From Archangium gephyra (lineage in GTDB: Bacteria > Myxococcota > Myxococcia > Myxococcales > Myxococcaceae), in assembly GCF_001027285.1 (NCBI RefSeq), contig NZ_CP011509.1, positions 7,588,501 through 7,652,500 on the forward strand: a stretch of 64,000 nt of DNA, in the 5' to 3' direction. Shown here piece after piece: positions 9,446-18,055 of this stretch. Within the stretch, counting starts at the first letter, position 1. Each line of letters opens with the position of its first letter. Under the pieces are notes generated by a model. That model was not told the origin of the DNA. It did no database searches and saw only the letters and a program-made list of their open reading frames with translations. The translations under genes and the position numbers were made by a program.

Positions 9446-11047
9446 TCAGGCGTTTCCACCTTCCGGCGAGCCGCTCCCCGAGGAAGCAGGCCCACTGGAG
9501 GGTTCCGGCTCCGAGGGAGCACGGGCCCCCTCGGCGGCGGACTCGGCCTTCTCGGCGGCCACCCGGGCGTACTCCTCCGCGGCGGTGCGCTGGGCCTCGG
9601 CGGTGGCGGCGCTCTCCACGCTCGGGAAGGGCGACTGCCACTCGGCGGCCGTCCTCGTGGCCTCTCCCGGAGCCGCGAGGCCCTCGGCCCCCTCGGCGGC
9701 AGCGGCGGCGGCAGTGGCACCCTCGGCGGACGTCACTCCGGCGGCGGCTCCCTCGGTGGGCGTCGCCCCAGCGGCGGCGGCTCCTTCGGCGGGCGTCACC
9801 CCAGCGGCGGCACCCTCGGCGGGCGTCGCCCCAGCGGCGGCGGCACCCTCGGCGGGAGCGGCACCGGCCTCACCCGGCGCGCCCTCTGGACCCCGGCCAC
9901 CCCGGCCGCGACGGCCCCGGCGGCGGCGGCGGCGGCGCTTGCGCTCACCCGCGGAGGCGCCCTCTCCCGCCGCGCCTCCCTCGGGCTGACCACCCCCGGC
10001 GACGAAGGCGCTCGCGGCCTCCAGATCCTCGTCCTCGCCCTCGTCGTCTCCCTCCTCGCCCTCCTGCTCCTCGGCGAGTCCGGCGGGCGCGGTGGCCTCG
10101 GTGGGCGCGACGGCGGCGGGAGCAGCAGCCCCGGCGGCCTCGGCCTGCTCGGCCTGGGCGGAGGCCTGACGCTCGCGGCGGCGCTCCTCGCGGCGCTCCT
10201 CCCGCTCACGCTTGCGCTCCTCCCGCTCGCGCTGACGCTCCTCGCGGCGCGACGGCGCGGCCGGCTCGGCGGTGCCAGCCTCGCGCGGAGTCTCCGACTC
10301 CTCGGAGCCCTCCTCGCCGCCCTCGTCGGTGCGGGCCTGCTTCTCGCGCTGACGCTCCTCGCGGCGCTTCTGGGCCTCGTCGGCCTCGAGCTTCGCCACC
10401 TCGAAGAAGCGCTCGTCCACGTCGTACAGCTCCACCGTGGTGACGGTCACCGCGGCCTTGGCCTCGAGGAACTTCTCGCCGAGCGCGTCCCCGCACCAGA
10501 GCATCACCAGCGAGCCGCTCGCCTGGGCCTCGGTGCGCGCATCGCCCCGCACGTCCCCGGCGCTCGCCAGCAGACCCACCTGCGCCGAGTAGTGGCCCAG
10601 GTCCTTGCGCAGCTCCTGCACCGCCTTGCGATCCAACGACGGCGTGCCCTTGAGCATGCGGATGGCGTAGCGCAGGTCCACGCTGCCCTCGCGCTTGCGG
10701 GCGGTGAGCAGCGGGCCCTCCTTGGAGCGCTTGGCCACCTTCAGCTCCCGGAAGCCCAGCGCGTGCATCATCTTCACGACGGACTTCTCGAAGGCGCCCA
10801 CGTCCAGCTCGCCCAGGCGCTTGCGCAGCACCCGCGCCACGGCCTTGCGCGCGTCCTTCACCGCGGCACGCGCCGTGGTCAGCAGGGCGGCATCGGCCTG
10901 GGCCTCGGGAGTCGCGGCGGCGGCGGCACCGGCCCTCGGCAGCACCGGACGTCCATCCTCCAGCGGAATGCCCAGCGCGGCGGCGAAGGCGGCCTGCAGC
11001 TCCAGCGGCGGGGCCTCGCTCGGCGCACCGGCGCGCTCCAGCGCCAC
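9446..11047 (-). CDS. Restriction-endonuclease-fold protein with low-complexity tail (downstream half of a split gene)
   Basis: The 533-residue frame would start at a GTG (11045-11047) with no good ribosome site. It is in the same frame as the HARE-HTH gene upstream, separated only by a TAG and three codons. Residues 50-215 contain MMHALGFRELKVAKRSKEGP and later LVMLWCGDALGEKFLEAKA, compatible with a PD-(D/E)xK/Mrr-like fold, though I cannot confirm the active site. A long Arg/Glu-rich coiled region (about 225-300) follows, then an acidic stretch, an Arg-rich patch (KRRRRRRRGRRGRGG) and an Ala/Glu/Gly tandem-repeat tail. The charged tail suggests nucleic-acid binding. It is either the second part of one protein or a coupled separate gene. 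Confidence 0.6.
   Translation of the reverse strand: MALERAGAPSEAPPLELQAAFAAALGIPLEDGRPVLPRAGAAAAATPEAQADAALLTTARAAVKDARKAVARVLRKRLGELDVGAFEKSVVKMMHALGFRELKVAKRSKEGPLLTARKREGSVDLRYAIRMLKGTPSLDRKAVQELRKDLGHYSAQVGLLASAGDVRGDARTEAQASGSLVMLWCGDALGEKFLEAKAAVTVTTVELYDVDERFFEVAKLEADEAQKRREERQREKQARTDEGGEEGSEESETPREAGTAEPAAPSRREERQREREERKREREERREERRRERQASAQAEQAEAAGAAAPAAVAPTEATAPAGLAEEQEGEEGDDEGEDEDLEAASAFVAGGGQPEGGAAGEGASAGERKRRRRRRRGRRGRGGRGPEGAPGEAGAAPAEGAAAAGATPAEGAAAGVTPAEGAAAAGATPTEGAAAGVTSAEGATAAAAAAEGAEGLAAPGEATRTAAEWQSPFPSVESAATAEAQRTAAEEYARVAAEKAESAAEGARAPSEPEPSSGPASSGSGSPEGGNA
9690..9870 (-). repeat. Low-complexity Ala/Glu/Gly tandem repeats
   Basis: Near the C-terminus of the endonuclease-fold product a run of units of the form xxAEGAAAxGxTP/xxxEGAAAxGVT is repeated six or so times. 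Such tails are disordered and change length easily. No structural role is evident. Confidence 0.75.
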
Positions 11048-11056
11048 CGCCCCCGT

Positions 11057-11677
11057 CTACTTGGAGAAGGAGAACTGGGGCCGGCGGCCCGCGTCGATGC
11101 GGCGCTGGTTGTCCTCCAGCAGCGCGGTGAGCAGCGACTCCACCGTGGCGTCCTCCGCGGCCAGCTCCTTGGTCCGCGCCTGCTCCAGGATCTGCTCCGG
11201 GCGCAGGGCCACGTCGGCCTCGCTGAGGATCTCGAACACCACCTCCGGAATGGGCGGGAAGCGGCGGCGGCGTCCACCCCGTCCCTCCTCCTCCTCCTCC
11301 CGGCGGCGCTTGCGCTCGCTGCCACGGCCGGCCACCCGCACGTTGTCCGTGCGCGGCTCCGGGTGACGCTCGACCGGCCGCAGGGGCGGCAGGCTCTCCT
11401 CAGGATGGGCTTCCATCACCCCCGTCTGCGCCAGCGCCTCGGCATCCTCCGGCAACGCCCAATCGGCGAGCGCGAAGGTGTCCTTGGCGGTGACGACCAC
11501 CTTGCGATCGCGCGTCCTGCGAGCCATCGCCGCGAGCCGCGACAGCATCGTCAGCTCGGGCGTCTTGCCCACGTGGGACAGCAGGTTCTGGGCGATCGAC
11601 TTCTCGGTGATCTCGAGGAAGGTGAGGGGACGTCCTTCGCTCTCCAGCACGCGGAGAGCGGCCTCATAAAAAGTCAT
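11057..11677 (-). CDS. HARE-HTH domain protein (upstream half of a split gene)
   Basis: The 206-residue product starts MTFYEAALRVLESEGRPLTF, typical of the HARE-HTH (HB1/ASXL/restriction endonuclease HTH) domain, a winged helix linking chromatin or restriction factors to DNA. The HTH occupies about 1-75. A second helical module follows an Arg/Glu-rich linker (about 105-125): IPEVVFEILSEADVALRPEQIL to the end near 195. GGGGAA precedes the ATG at 11677. The frame ends in TAG at 11057-11059 and then continues open in the same frame into the endonuclease-fold region. In the known family, this HTH is commonly N-terminal to a nuclease domain in one chain, so the stop looks anomalous. Confidence 0.75.
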   Translation of the reverse strand: MTFYEAALRVLESEGRPLTFLEITEKSIAQNLLSHVGKTPELTMLSRLAAMARRTRDRKVVVTAKDTFALADWALPEDAEALAQTGVMEAHPEESLPPLRPVERHPEPRTDNVRVAGRGSERKRRREEEEEGRGGRRRRFPPIPEVVFEILSEADVALRPEQILEQARTKELAAEDATVESLLTALLEDNQRRIDAGRRPQFSFSK

Positions 11678-11780
11678 CGGCGAATTCCCCAACAAAATCG
11701 AACGGTTACAAAAATGTAGGTCCGTATAGGCGGCGGATGCTAGCCATCGCTATTCTGGCTTGTCAACGAATGGGGAAGGG

Positions 11781-13967
11781 ATGATCCGCTTTCGCGTCGG
11801 ACATCGATGGAAGCGCGAACCCGCGGAGGCGCCGCACGATTCCGTTTCGCTGGAGCTGGACGGGGTCAATCTGCTGCCTGGAGCGGTGGAAGAACCGCTC
11901 GTGGAAGCGGTGCCGGCGCTGGTGGAGGCCGTGGCGGGGCTGCACGCGGGAGGGCGGCGGCTGGCGCAGGTGTCGCTGACGGAGGCGCACCTGGAGCTGG
12001 TGCTGCGACGTTCAGGAACGGACATCGAGCTCCAGGTGGCGAGCCTGTCGCGGCCGGCCCGGCTGCTGCGCCCGCCGCTGAGGCTGGACGCCGAGGAGCT
12101 GGCGGAGGCGGCGCGGGTGGGCGGCCAGGGGTTCCTGGAGGACATCCGGAAGGTGGCCCCCCGGAGGCTGTCGGGGGCCGCCGAGCAGGGGCTCGAGCAG
12201 GCGCTGCGGCAGTTGGAGGAGCCGGTCCACCTCCGGGAGGAGCGGCGCCCCGAGCCCTTCACCCGGCGGGTGGCCCCCCCGGGGGTGCCCGGCTTCGGCT
12301 TCGCGCTGGACGACACGGATGACGTGCTGCGGCGCGCGGCGAGGGAGAAGGGCCCGGCGCTGGCGTCGCTGCTGTGCCCGGGAGAGGTGTGGCTGTCGCT
12401 GCCGGAACGGCCGGTGGCGTGGCGCGCCTCGGGGCCGCCCTTCCTGACGGCGCTGGAGCTGGCGCGGCAGGCGGCGGACCTGGCACGGGCGGTGGAGCTG
12501 GGCGAGCCGCGCTTCGGCCTGGAGCCCGCGGGCGTGCGTCCGGAGCTGACGCTGGACCTGAAGGCGGGCGAGGCGCGGCTGGGCGGGGCCACCTTCCCGC
12601 TGACGGGCGCGGCGCTGGTGGAGGCCATGTACCACCTGGGGCAGGCGCTGGCGGTGGCCATGTCGGAGCGCGAGCGGGCCCTGGCGGGCAACCCCTACCT
12701 GGTGGAGCTGACCGAGCGCTGCCGGGAAGGGCTCTCGCACCTGCGCGGGGCGGTGCAGCCTCCCGAGGAGAGCGGGATGGCGATGGCGCGGACGGCGCTG
12801 TCCACGGCGGCCTCGCGCCCGTTGAAGGTGCCGGGGCGCCTGCGCCGCCTGCGCTTCGATGACTTGTGGGAGCAACGCAAGCTGGCGGACGCGGACCAGG
12901 GGCGGCTGATGCTGGGGCGCCAGGGGCCGGTGTACTCGTCGCCGCAGATGGCGTGCGCCTTCGAGCGCAAGTCGGGCAAGCAGCTCTGGCGGCGGGCGGC
13001 GACGCACGGCGTGGCGGCCTCGACGGACGGCTACAGCCTGGCGGCGAGCGCCGTGCGCGTCTGCGGCTTCCATGGCAAGGGCGCGGGGGCGCGCTGGCTG
13101 CACGACCACGATGGGCTGCGCATCGGCCCGCAGCTGCTGCGGCAGGACGGACTGCTGCTCACCCTGTCGGATGATCGGATCGCCCTGGCCTACAACGAGA
13201 TGACGGGCCGGGAGATGTGGCGCCTGACGCCTCCGCGCACGCGGCGCAGCCACCTGAGCATCCATGCCCACCGGGCCCTGCTGGCGACGGACTCGGGGTA
13301 CCTGTACGGGCTGGACCTGGCGGATGGACAGGTGCGCTTCCGGGTGAGCGCGTCCCTGCCCTTCCTGGGACCCCCGGTGCCCTGGGGCCGGCGCTTCGTG
13401 GCCACCCTGGGACAGGGCTCGCACTTCGCCCTGCTGCTGTCGGACGCGCACACGGGCGAGGCGGCGTGGACGTACGAGATGTCGCTCGCCCTGCCCTCCG
13501 CGCCACTGCCGAGCGGGAAGCGGGTGTACGTGGCCGGGGAGCTGGAAGGCGAAGGCGTGCTGCTGTGCCTGGATGCGAACGGCCAGACGCGGTGGCAACG
13601 AACCCTGCACCTGGGCCCGGGGCCGTTCGCGCTGGCGAGGCTGCCGGGCGGAGTGCTGGTGACGTCGGCGCTGGGCGCGGCCACGCGGGTGAGCGACGAG
13701 GGCGAGGTGGACTGGCGGGTGGGCGCGGCGGGTGAGCAGCTCACCAAGGCGCTGCAGCCCATCATCTCGCGCGGCGTGGTGCTGGTGCCGGGCGAGCGCG
13801 TGCGCGCGGTGGATCCCGACAGCGGCAACGTGCTCGCGGAGGTACGGGCGGGCGCGGGCCTGATGGCGCTCCAGGCCGATGCCCAGCTCAACCTCTACTT
13901 CCTGGACGAGCTCGGGACGATCTCGGCCTACCGGCTCGTCTCGCACTTCGCGGTCGTGAGTAGTTAG
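11781..13967 (+). CDS. PQQ-binding-like beta-propeller protein
   Basis: The 728-residue protein shows no signal peptide. The N-terminal half (to about 350) is Leu/Ala/Glu-rich and unrecognised. The C-terminal half (about 370-728) has repeated blades of PQQ-like propeller type, for example KQLWRRAATHGVAAS, REMWRLTPP, EAAWTYEMSL, TRWQRTLHLG and DWRVGAAG, each with the conserved Trp that closes a blade. No enzymatic motif is seen, so a scaffold or sensor role is more likely than a quinoprotein dehydrogenase. The ATG at 11781 is chosen over an upstream TTG because GGGGA lies close by. It is divergent from the HARE-HTH gene across about 100 AT-richer bases. Confidence 0.8.
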   Translation: MIRFRVGHRWKREPAEAPHDSVSLELDGVNLLPGAVEEPLVEAVPALVEAVAGLHAGGRRLAQVSLTEAHLELVLRRSGTDIELQVASLSRPARLLRPPLRLDAEELAEAARVGGQGFLEDIRKVAPRRLSGAAEQGLEQALRQLEEPVHLREERRPEPFTRRVAPPGVPGFGFALDDTDDVLRRAAREKGPALASLLCPGEVWLSLPERPVAWRASGPPFLTALELARQAADLARAVELGEPRFGLEPAGVRPELTLDLKAGEARLGGATFPLTGAALVEAMYHLGQALAVAMSERERALAGNPYLVELTERCREGLSHLRGAVQPPEESGMAMARTALSTAASRPLKVPGRLRRLRFDDLWEQRKLADADQGRLMLGRQGPVYSSPQMACAFERKSGKQLWRRAATHGVAASTDGYSLAASAVRVCGFHGKGAGARWLHDHDGLRIGPQLLRQDGLLLTLSDDRIALAYNEMTGREMWRLTPPRTRRSHLSIHAHRALLATDSGYLYGLDLADGQVRFRVSASLPFLGPPVPWGRRFVATLGQGSHFALLLSDAHTGEAAWTYEMSLALPSAPLPSGKRVYVAGELEGEGVLLCLDANGQTRWQRTLHLGPGPFALARLPGGVLVTSALGAATRVSDEGEVDWRVGAAGEQLTKALQPIISRGVVLVPGERVRAVDPDSGNVLAEVRAGAGLMALQADAQLNLYFLDELGTISAYRLVSHFAVVSS

Positions 13968-13979
13968 GCTTATGAACAT

Positions 13980-14000
13980 GCGCCACACTTTCAGTGGCGC
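13980..14000 (+). terminator. Hairpin after the propeller gene
   Basis: A perfect 7-bp inverted repeat, GCGCCAC and GTGGCGC with a 7-base loop, begins 13 bases after the propeller stop codon. No T tract follows, so intrinsic termination is uncertain. It could be a Rho-assisted end or an mRNA 3' stabiliser. Confidence 0.4.
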
Positions 14001-14074
14001 GAATGGCCGTCCATGCGCAACCATCCCCGCGAGGCATCCGCTTCGCGGGCCTGGAGCCCGCCTGGAGGCAGGTC

Positions 14075-15133
14075 ATGAGCGTCACCCATGCATGGCGCGA
14101 GCTCGCGGCGCGGCTCGGGGTCGAGCACCCCATCATCCAGGCCCCGATGGCCGGCGTCACGACCCCGGAGCTGGTCGCCGCCGTGTCGAACGCGGGCGGG
14201 CTGGGCTCCATCGGCGCGCCCTACATGAAGCCCGCGGACATCGTTCAGTTCGCGCGGCGGGTGCGTGAGCTCACGGACCGGCCCTATCAGATCAACCTCT
14301 TCGCGCCCCAGCCACCACCCGCCCAGGCGGACCCGGGCCGGATGCTGGCGGAGCTGGCGCGCTACCACCAGGAGCTCGGGCTCGAGCCGCCGAAGCCCCC
14401 CACCTCTCCGTTCCCGCCCTTCGAGGAGCAGGTGGACGCCGTGGTGGAGAGCGGGGCGCCGATCTTCAGCTTCACCCTGGGGATTCCACCGCCCGCGGCA
14501 CTCGAGCGGCTGAGGTCACGAGGCGTGGTGATCCTCGGAACGGCGACGAACGTGCGGGAGGCGAAGCTGCTCGAGGCCGCGGGAGTCGACGCCGTGGTCG
14601 CGCAAGGCAGCGAGGCGGGCGGACACCGGGGGACGTTCGCGGAGCCCTTCGAGGCGGGGATGGTGGGCACCATGGCCCTGGTCCCGCAGGTCGCCGATGC
14701 GGTGCGCCTCCCGGTCATCGCGAGCGGAGGCATCATGGACGGGCGGGGAATCGCCGCCGCGCGTGTGCTCGGGGCGAGCGGCGTGCAGCTGGGCACGGCC
14801 TTCCTCACCTGCCCCGAGTCGGGCGCCACCGCCGCCTACAAGGCCGCGATCCGGGAGGCACGGGATGACTCGACGGTCATCACCCGCGCCTTGTCCGGAC
14901 GCCCGGCCCGAGGCCTCGCCAACACGCTGTCGGAGTCCTTCCGGGAAGAAGGTGCCCTCCTCCCCTTCCCGCTCCAGCACACGGCCACGGGTGCGCTGCG
15001 AAGCGCCGCGGCGGCCCGGGGGGACCCCCGCTTCATGACGCTCTGGTCGGGTCAGGCCGCCGCGCTCTCCCGCGGCCTTCCCGCGGCGGAGCTGGTGCGG
15101 CAGCTCATCGCGGAGTCCGAGCGGCTGGGGTGA
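14075..15133 (+). CDS. Nitronate monooxygenase (2-nitropropane dioxygenase family)
   Basis: This FMN-dependent enzyme oxidises alkyl nitronates, detoxifying compounds such as propionate-3-nitronate. The 352-residue TIM-barrel protein begins MSVTHAWRELAARLG; IIQAPMAGVTTPELVAAVSNAGG (about 19-41) and QGSEAGGHRG (about 180) are family signatures, with the latter holding the catalytic His. ASGGIMDGRGIAAARVLGASGVQLGTAF binds the FMN phosphate. GGAGG about seven bases upstream fixes the start at 14075. Relatives include EnoylACP reductase FabK, but the sequence favours the nitronate branch. No operon partner is evident. Confidence 0.88.
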   Translation: MSVTHAWRELAARLGVEHPIIQAPMAGVTTPELVAAVSNAGGLGSIGAPYMKPADIVQFARRVRELTDRPYQINLFAPQPPPAQADPGRMLAELARYHQELGLEPPKPPTSPFPPFEEQVDAVVESGAPIFSFTLGIPPPAALERLRSRGVVILGTATNVREAKLLEAAGVDAVVAQGSEAGGHRGTFAEPFEAGMVGTMALVPQVADAVRLPVIASGGIMDGRGIAAARVLGASGVQLGTAFLTCPESGATAAYKAAIREARDDSTVITRALSGRPARGLANTLSESFREEGALLPFPLQHTATGALRSAAAARGDPRFMTLWSGQAAALSRGLPAAELVRQLIAESERLG

Positions 15134-15154
15134 CGCGGCGCCGCGCCGTCTGGC

Positions 15155-15736
15155 TCAGGTGCTCTCTCGTACAACTCCCTGCCGGATGAGCTCCTTGGCC
15201 AGGAACGGGAAGTATTTCCGGATGAGGCTGAACGGCATTTCTCCGCTCCGGAATACTTCGTAGTACTCCGTACGGGCCTGGATGAATTCGCCATCATTCA
15301 GGTCCAGAAGCTCAATGGTCTCCTCGACGCGCTGACGCAAATCCGCAGGTAGCCCTTCTGCCGGAATGACCTGGAGCGTGGAGAGCTCAAGCGCGAACCA
15401 ACCATCCTGGACCTCAAACGGATCGAGCACGCTCTCCAGCGCATTCTTGCGTGCATTCATCCGGACACAGGCGAGCCGGTAGTTGGACCACTCGTACGTC
15501 AGGTCGCGGTGCTTCGACTTCGGCAGGAGGTGATCGACTGAGCGCGCGCCCGTCCCGCGCGGGATGTAGAGACTCGAGTAGGCACAGATGCCGCGGTAGG
15601 CGTGCCAGAGTTGTAACGCGCAGTGTTGCCAATGCGGACGCAATTCACCTTCCGGTGAAGGGAGATCGGACTGACCCGGCTGACGGACCTTGGAGTCGAA
15701 GTCCGAAGGCTCGGGCTGGGGCTCGACGTGGATCAC
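15155..15736 (-). CDS. HNH endonuclease-like protein, PtuB-like partner
   Basis: The 193-residue protein carries an HNH (beta-beta-alpha metal) core: CAYSSLYIPRG at 51, SVDHLLPKS at 66-74 with the catalytic-type DH pair, W83 and N85, then LACVRMNARKN at 89-98. This order matches the nuclease partner of AAA ATPases in Septu (PtuB) and retron-associated modules. Two of the four usual zinc-ligand cysteines appear replaced (Ser54 and Met93). Its ATG overlaps the ATPase stop by four bases, so the pair is coupled. It probably cuts DNA or tRNA when the ATPase is triggered, a role inferred from the family. Confidence 0.78.
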   Translation of the reverse strand: MIHVEPQPEPSDFDSKVRQPGQSDLPSPEGELRPHWQHCALQLWHAYRGICAYSSLYIPRGTGARSVDHLLPKSKHRDLTYEWSNYRLACVRMNARKNALESVLDPFEVQDGWFALELSTLQVIPAEGLPADLRQRVEETIELLDLNDGEFIQARTEYYEVFRSGEMPFSLIRKYFPFLAKELIRQGVVREST

Positions 15737-16977
15737 GGCTCGATCCCCGCAGCCTCCGCACGGGCCAGCCAGCGAGGCCAGAAGGGATCCGTATCCTTGA
15801 GCAGCCGGTAGAGCTCGTTGTGGATCTCCCGCACCTTCTCGATGGGCAGCTGCGGGTCCTTGAGGGCGGCCTTGGCGCGGGTGATGGCTTCCTCGGCCTC
15901 CACGGAGCGGGGCTCCTTGAGATCGAAGACCTCCGACGTGAGCCAGGCGTTGGCATCTCCCCGGGGCCGCCAGTCAGCACGCGTGACCTTCACGTCGCCA
16001 CCGACGAGGTCGAACATGAAGAGCGCGTCCTGCTCCGGATCGAAGTGGGGCTCGACGGAGGCCAACAACATTGGGGCGTGAGTGACCGCGAGGATCTGCA
16101 CCTTGACGTCGGGACGCAGCTCACTGGCCACGGACATCAGGGACGGCAGGATGAGCCGCTGCCACCGGGGATGAAGGTGTGCCTCCACTTCGTCCACGAG
16201 CAGCACGAGGGATTTGGATGTCTCCTCCCGAAGAAGCTCGGCGGCTCGTTGGTGTTCCTCCCAGGCCCAGACGAGCAGGTAGGCGAGCCCGACGATCCGT
16301 CTGACCGCGGCGGATGCGTGGGTGAGCGGAATGGTGCCGTAGGGCATCTCCAGCGTGGGGATGTCCCGCACGTCGTCGATACCGATGCGCGTGGGCTCTC
16401 CAGGCGTCAAGGGCTCCTGCTCGTGTGCGGAGAGTACCCGGAGGACACGCCGCAGACGCTCGAAGGGCTCCGACCTCTTGAGCTGCCAGGACACCCAGTC
16501 GCGAATGAGCCCGTTACACACGGCGCGGCCATTCCGCGCCAGACCGTCCCAGAGTTCTTCCCGTGAGAACTCATACTCTGGCAGTGGCGTATGCATGCCG
16601 TGCTGCCAGCGCAGGTCGTTACGGATGGGATCCCACACGGAGAAGCTCCCATCCACACGTGCATAGAGGGTCAGGCCTGGATTGATGGCGAATCCACTCG
16701 AATCAACCAGGTGCGGTGGAATGGTCTGAACAACGGTATGGCGCTTGCCATCGTTCCTGACGATCGATGCCTCGACCCTGGCCCTTCCCGGCCAATCCTT
16801 CCTGGGCAGGGCGGGGAGCGGCTCCCGCTCATGGGCGGTCAGCGCCCACCACGCCAGATCCAGCACGAACGTCTTGCCGAGACCATTGTCCCCGGTCAGC
16901 AGGTTGAGACGCGGGGCGAACGAGAACGACATCCGAGGGCTCGGCCCCACTCCCTCCAGCTTCAGCCCTTCGAGCAT
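15733..16977 (-). CDS. AAA/SMC-like ATPase, PtuA-like
   Basis: The 414-residue ATPase has Walker A GDNGLGKT at 29-36, a long insert, Walker B LVLLVDEVEAHLHP at 257-270 and a switch His in LAVTH (300). The EAHLHP sequence and the domain order are those of OLD/RecF-like AAA_21 ATPases found with nucleases in bacterial defence. In Septu systems the ATPase assembles with the HNH partner and responds to phage. It starts 114 bases upstream of the neighbouring minus gene's stop, so the pair forms its own two-gene operon. It has no reverse transcriptase or ncRNA beside it, so a retron is not supported. Confidence 0.82.
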   Translation of the reverse strand: MLEGLKLEGVGPSPRMSFSFAPRLNLLTGDNGLGKTFVLDLAWWALTAHEREPLPALPRKDWPGRARVEASIVRNDGKRHTVVQTIPPHLVDSSGFAINPGLTLYARVDGSFSVWDPIRNDLRWQHGMHTPLPEYEFSREELWDGLARNGRAVCNGLIRDWVSWQLKRSEPFERLRRVLRVLSAHEQEPLTPGEPTRIGIDDVRDIPTLEMPYGTIPLTHASAAVRRIVGLAYLLVWAWEEHQRAAELLREETSKSLVLLVDEVEAHLHPRWQRLILPSLMSVASELRPDVKVQILAVTHAPMLLASVEPHFDPEQDALFMFDLVGGDVKVTRADWRPRGDANAWLTSEVFDLKEPRSVEAEEAITRAKAALKDPQLPIEKVREIHNELYRLLKDTDPFWPRWLARAEAAGIEP

Positions 16978-17038
16978 GCCGCGTCCTCCTCACGCGAGGA
17001 GTAGCACCGTAGCGCGCTGAATCAAGGACAGAGGCGGC

Positions 17039-17071
17039 GGGTGGCACCCCGAACAGGCCGCGGTGCCACCC
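17039..17071 (-). terminator. Inverted repeat downstream of the 301-aa gene
   Basis: A perfect 10-bp inverted repeat, GGGTGGCACC and GGTGCCACCC, separated by 13 bases, begins 20 bases after the stop of the minus-strand gene at 17092 and lies just upstream of the ATPase gene. No T run follows. It may end the first transcript or insulate the ATPase-HNH operon. Confidence 0.45.
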
Positions 17072-17091
17072 GCGCGAGCGTCCCGGCCGGG

Positions 17092-17997
17092 CTACTTCTT
17101 CTGCGCCTTGGACGGATCGATCTCGTCCTCGGCCCGCTCGGTGACCTCGGCGCCCTCCCACTGCTCACCCGCGCCCAGCCGCCAATCGGAGGGCACGTCC
17201 AGCTTCCACACGTAGGTGGCCGTGACATCGCCGCCCGACACCGCGCGCGAGCTCACGTTGAAGGTGATCTCCATCTTCTTCACCTCGCTGGGCACCAGAT
17301 CCATGTCGTAGTGGCCCAGCACCATCTGCGGCGGGAACTCGGCGATGAAGCGCTCGGGATAGTCGACCTTCATCGACGGATCGTCGCCCGTCATCTCGCC
17401 GATGAGCTTCCCCCGCTCGTCGGTGAGCTTCCACTGGGTCTTGAACGCGGCGCTGGTGACCATCTTCTTCACCTTGCCGTCCGTGCGCTCCTCGCGGTGC
17501 GCGCCCCAGAGCGCCAGCTGCAGCCGCACCTGCGGCTTGTTGAGCACCTTCACCACGTCCGAGCTCACCACGTCCAGGCGCATGCCCTTGTCCGTGGCCG
17601 TCCACTCCGGCTTGTAACGGCCCTCGCGCATCTGATCGAACACCTTGCGCGTGTACTCGTAGTAGGCCTTGCGATCCGCCGCGCGGTCCTCCTTCTCGCC
17701 GCGCTTCTCGAGCTCCACCAGGTACGCGTCGAAGTCCTTGCTCAGCTTGAAGCGGCTCTGGTGCTCGCCAATCTGCTCGAAGTACGTCTTGAAGAAGGGC
17801 GCGAGCTCCTGCCGGTAGGAGGCCTCGTCCGGGTTGGTGCGCATCCAGCCCACGCGCTCCAGGTACGCACTCTGGATACGGGTGAACTCCGCCTCACGCT
17901 GGGCCGCGAGCGCCTTGGCACTCGAGGCGCGGTACGTCATCACCCCGCCAATGAGGATGCCGGCGATGATGACGATGACTCCGAAATAACGCTTCAC
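17092..17997 (-). CDS. Membrane-anchored hypothetical protein (301 aa)
   Basis: A GTG start at 17997 is preferred because AGGAG lies nine bases upstream. The product begins VKRYFGVIVIIAGILIGGVMTYRASS, a single N-terminal membrane anchor. The remaining region is charged and probably exported to the periplasm: a helical stretch (about 25-125) rich in Glu/Lys/Arg is followed by beta segments including RLQLALWGAHRE and VTATYVWKLDVPSDWRLG. It ends in a Lys-rich tail. I do not recognise the family. It is divergent from the MetX-like gene, whose predicted start lies 59 bases away. Confidence 0.72.
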   Translation of the reverse strand: MKRYFGVIVIIAGILIGGVMTYRASSAKALAAQREAEFTRIQSAYLERVGWMRTNPDEASYRQELAPFFKTYFEQIGEHQSRFKLSKDFDAYLVELEKRGEKEDRAADRKAYYEYTRKVFDQMREGRYKPEWTATDKGMRLDVVSSDVVKVLNKPQVRLQLALWGAHREERTDGKVKKMVTSAAFKTQWKLTDERGKLIGEMTGDDPSMKVDYPERFIAEFPPQMVLGHYDMDLVPSEVKKMEITFNVSSRAVSGGDVTATYVWKLDVPSDWRLGAGEQWEGAEVTERAEDEIDPSKAQKK

Positions 17998-18055
17998 GCG
18001 GAGATGCTCCTGTCTCTGGGAAATGACGGCCGTAGTGATATGAGACCTGCCTCGC

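Noticed and set aside
12012-14024. A 670-codon minus-strand frame opposite the propeller gene
   Set aside because: Composition is dominated by Arg, Gln, His and Pro, there is no domain, and the plus-strand frame shows regular propeller blades.
15155-16977. Retron interpretation of the ATPase-HNH pair
   Set aside because: No reverse transcriptase gene and no structured ncRNA candidate is adjacent, so only a Septu-like two-gene module is supported.
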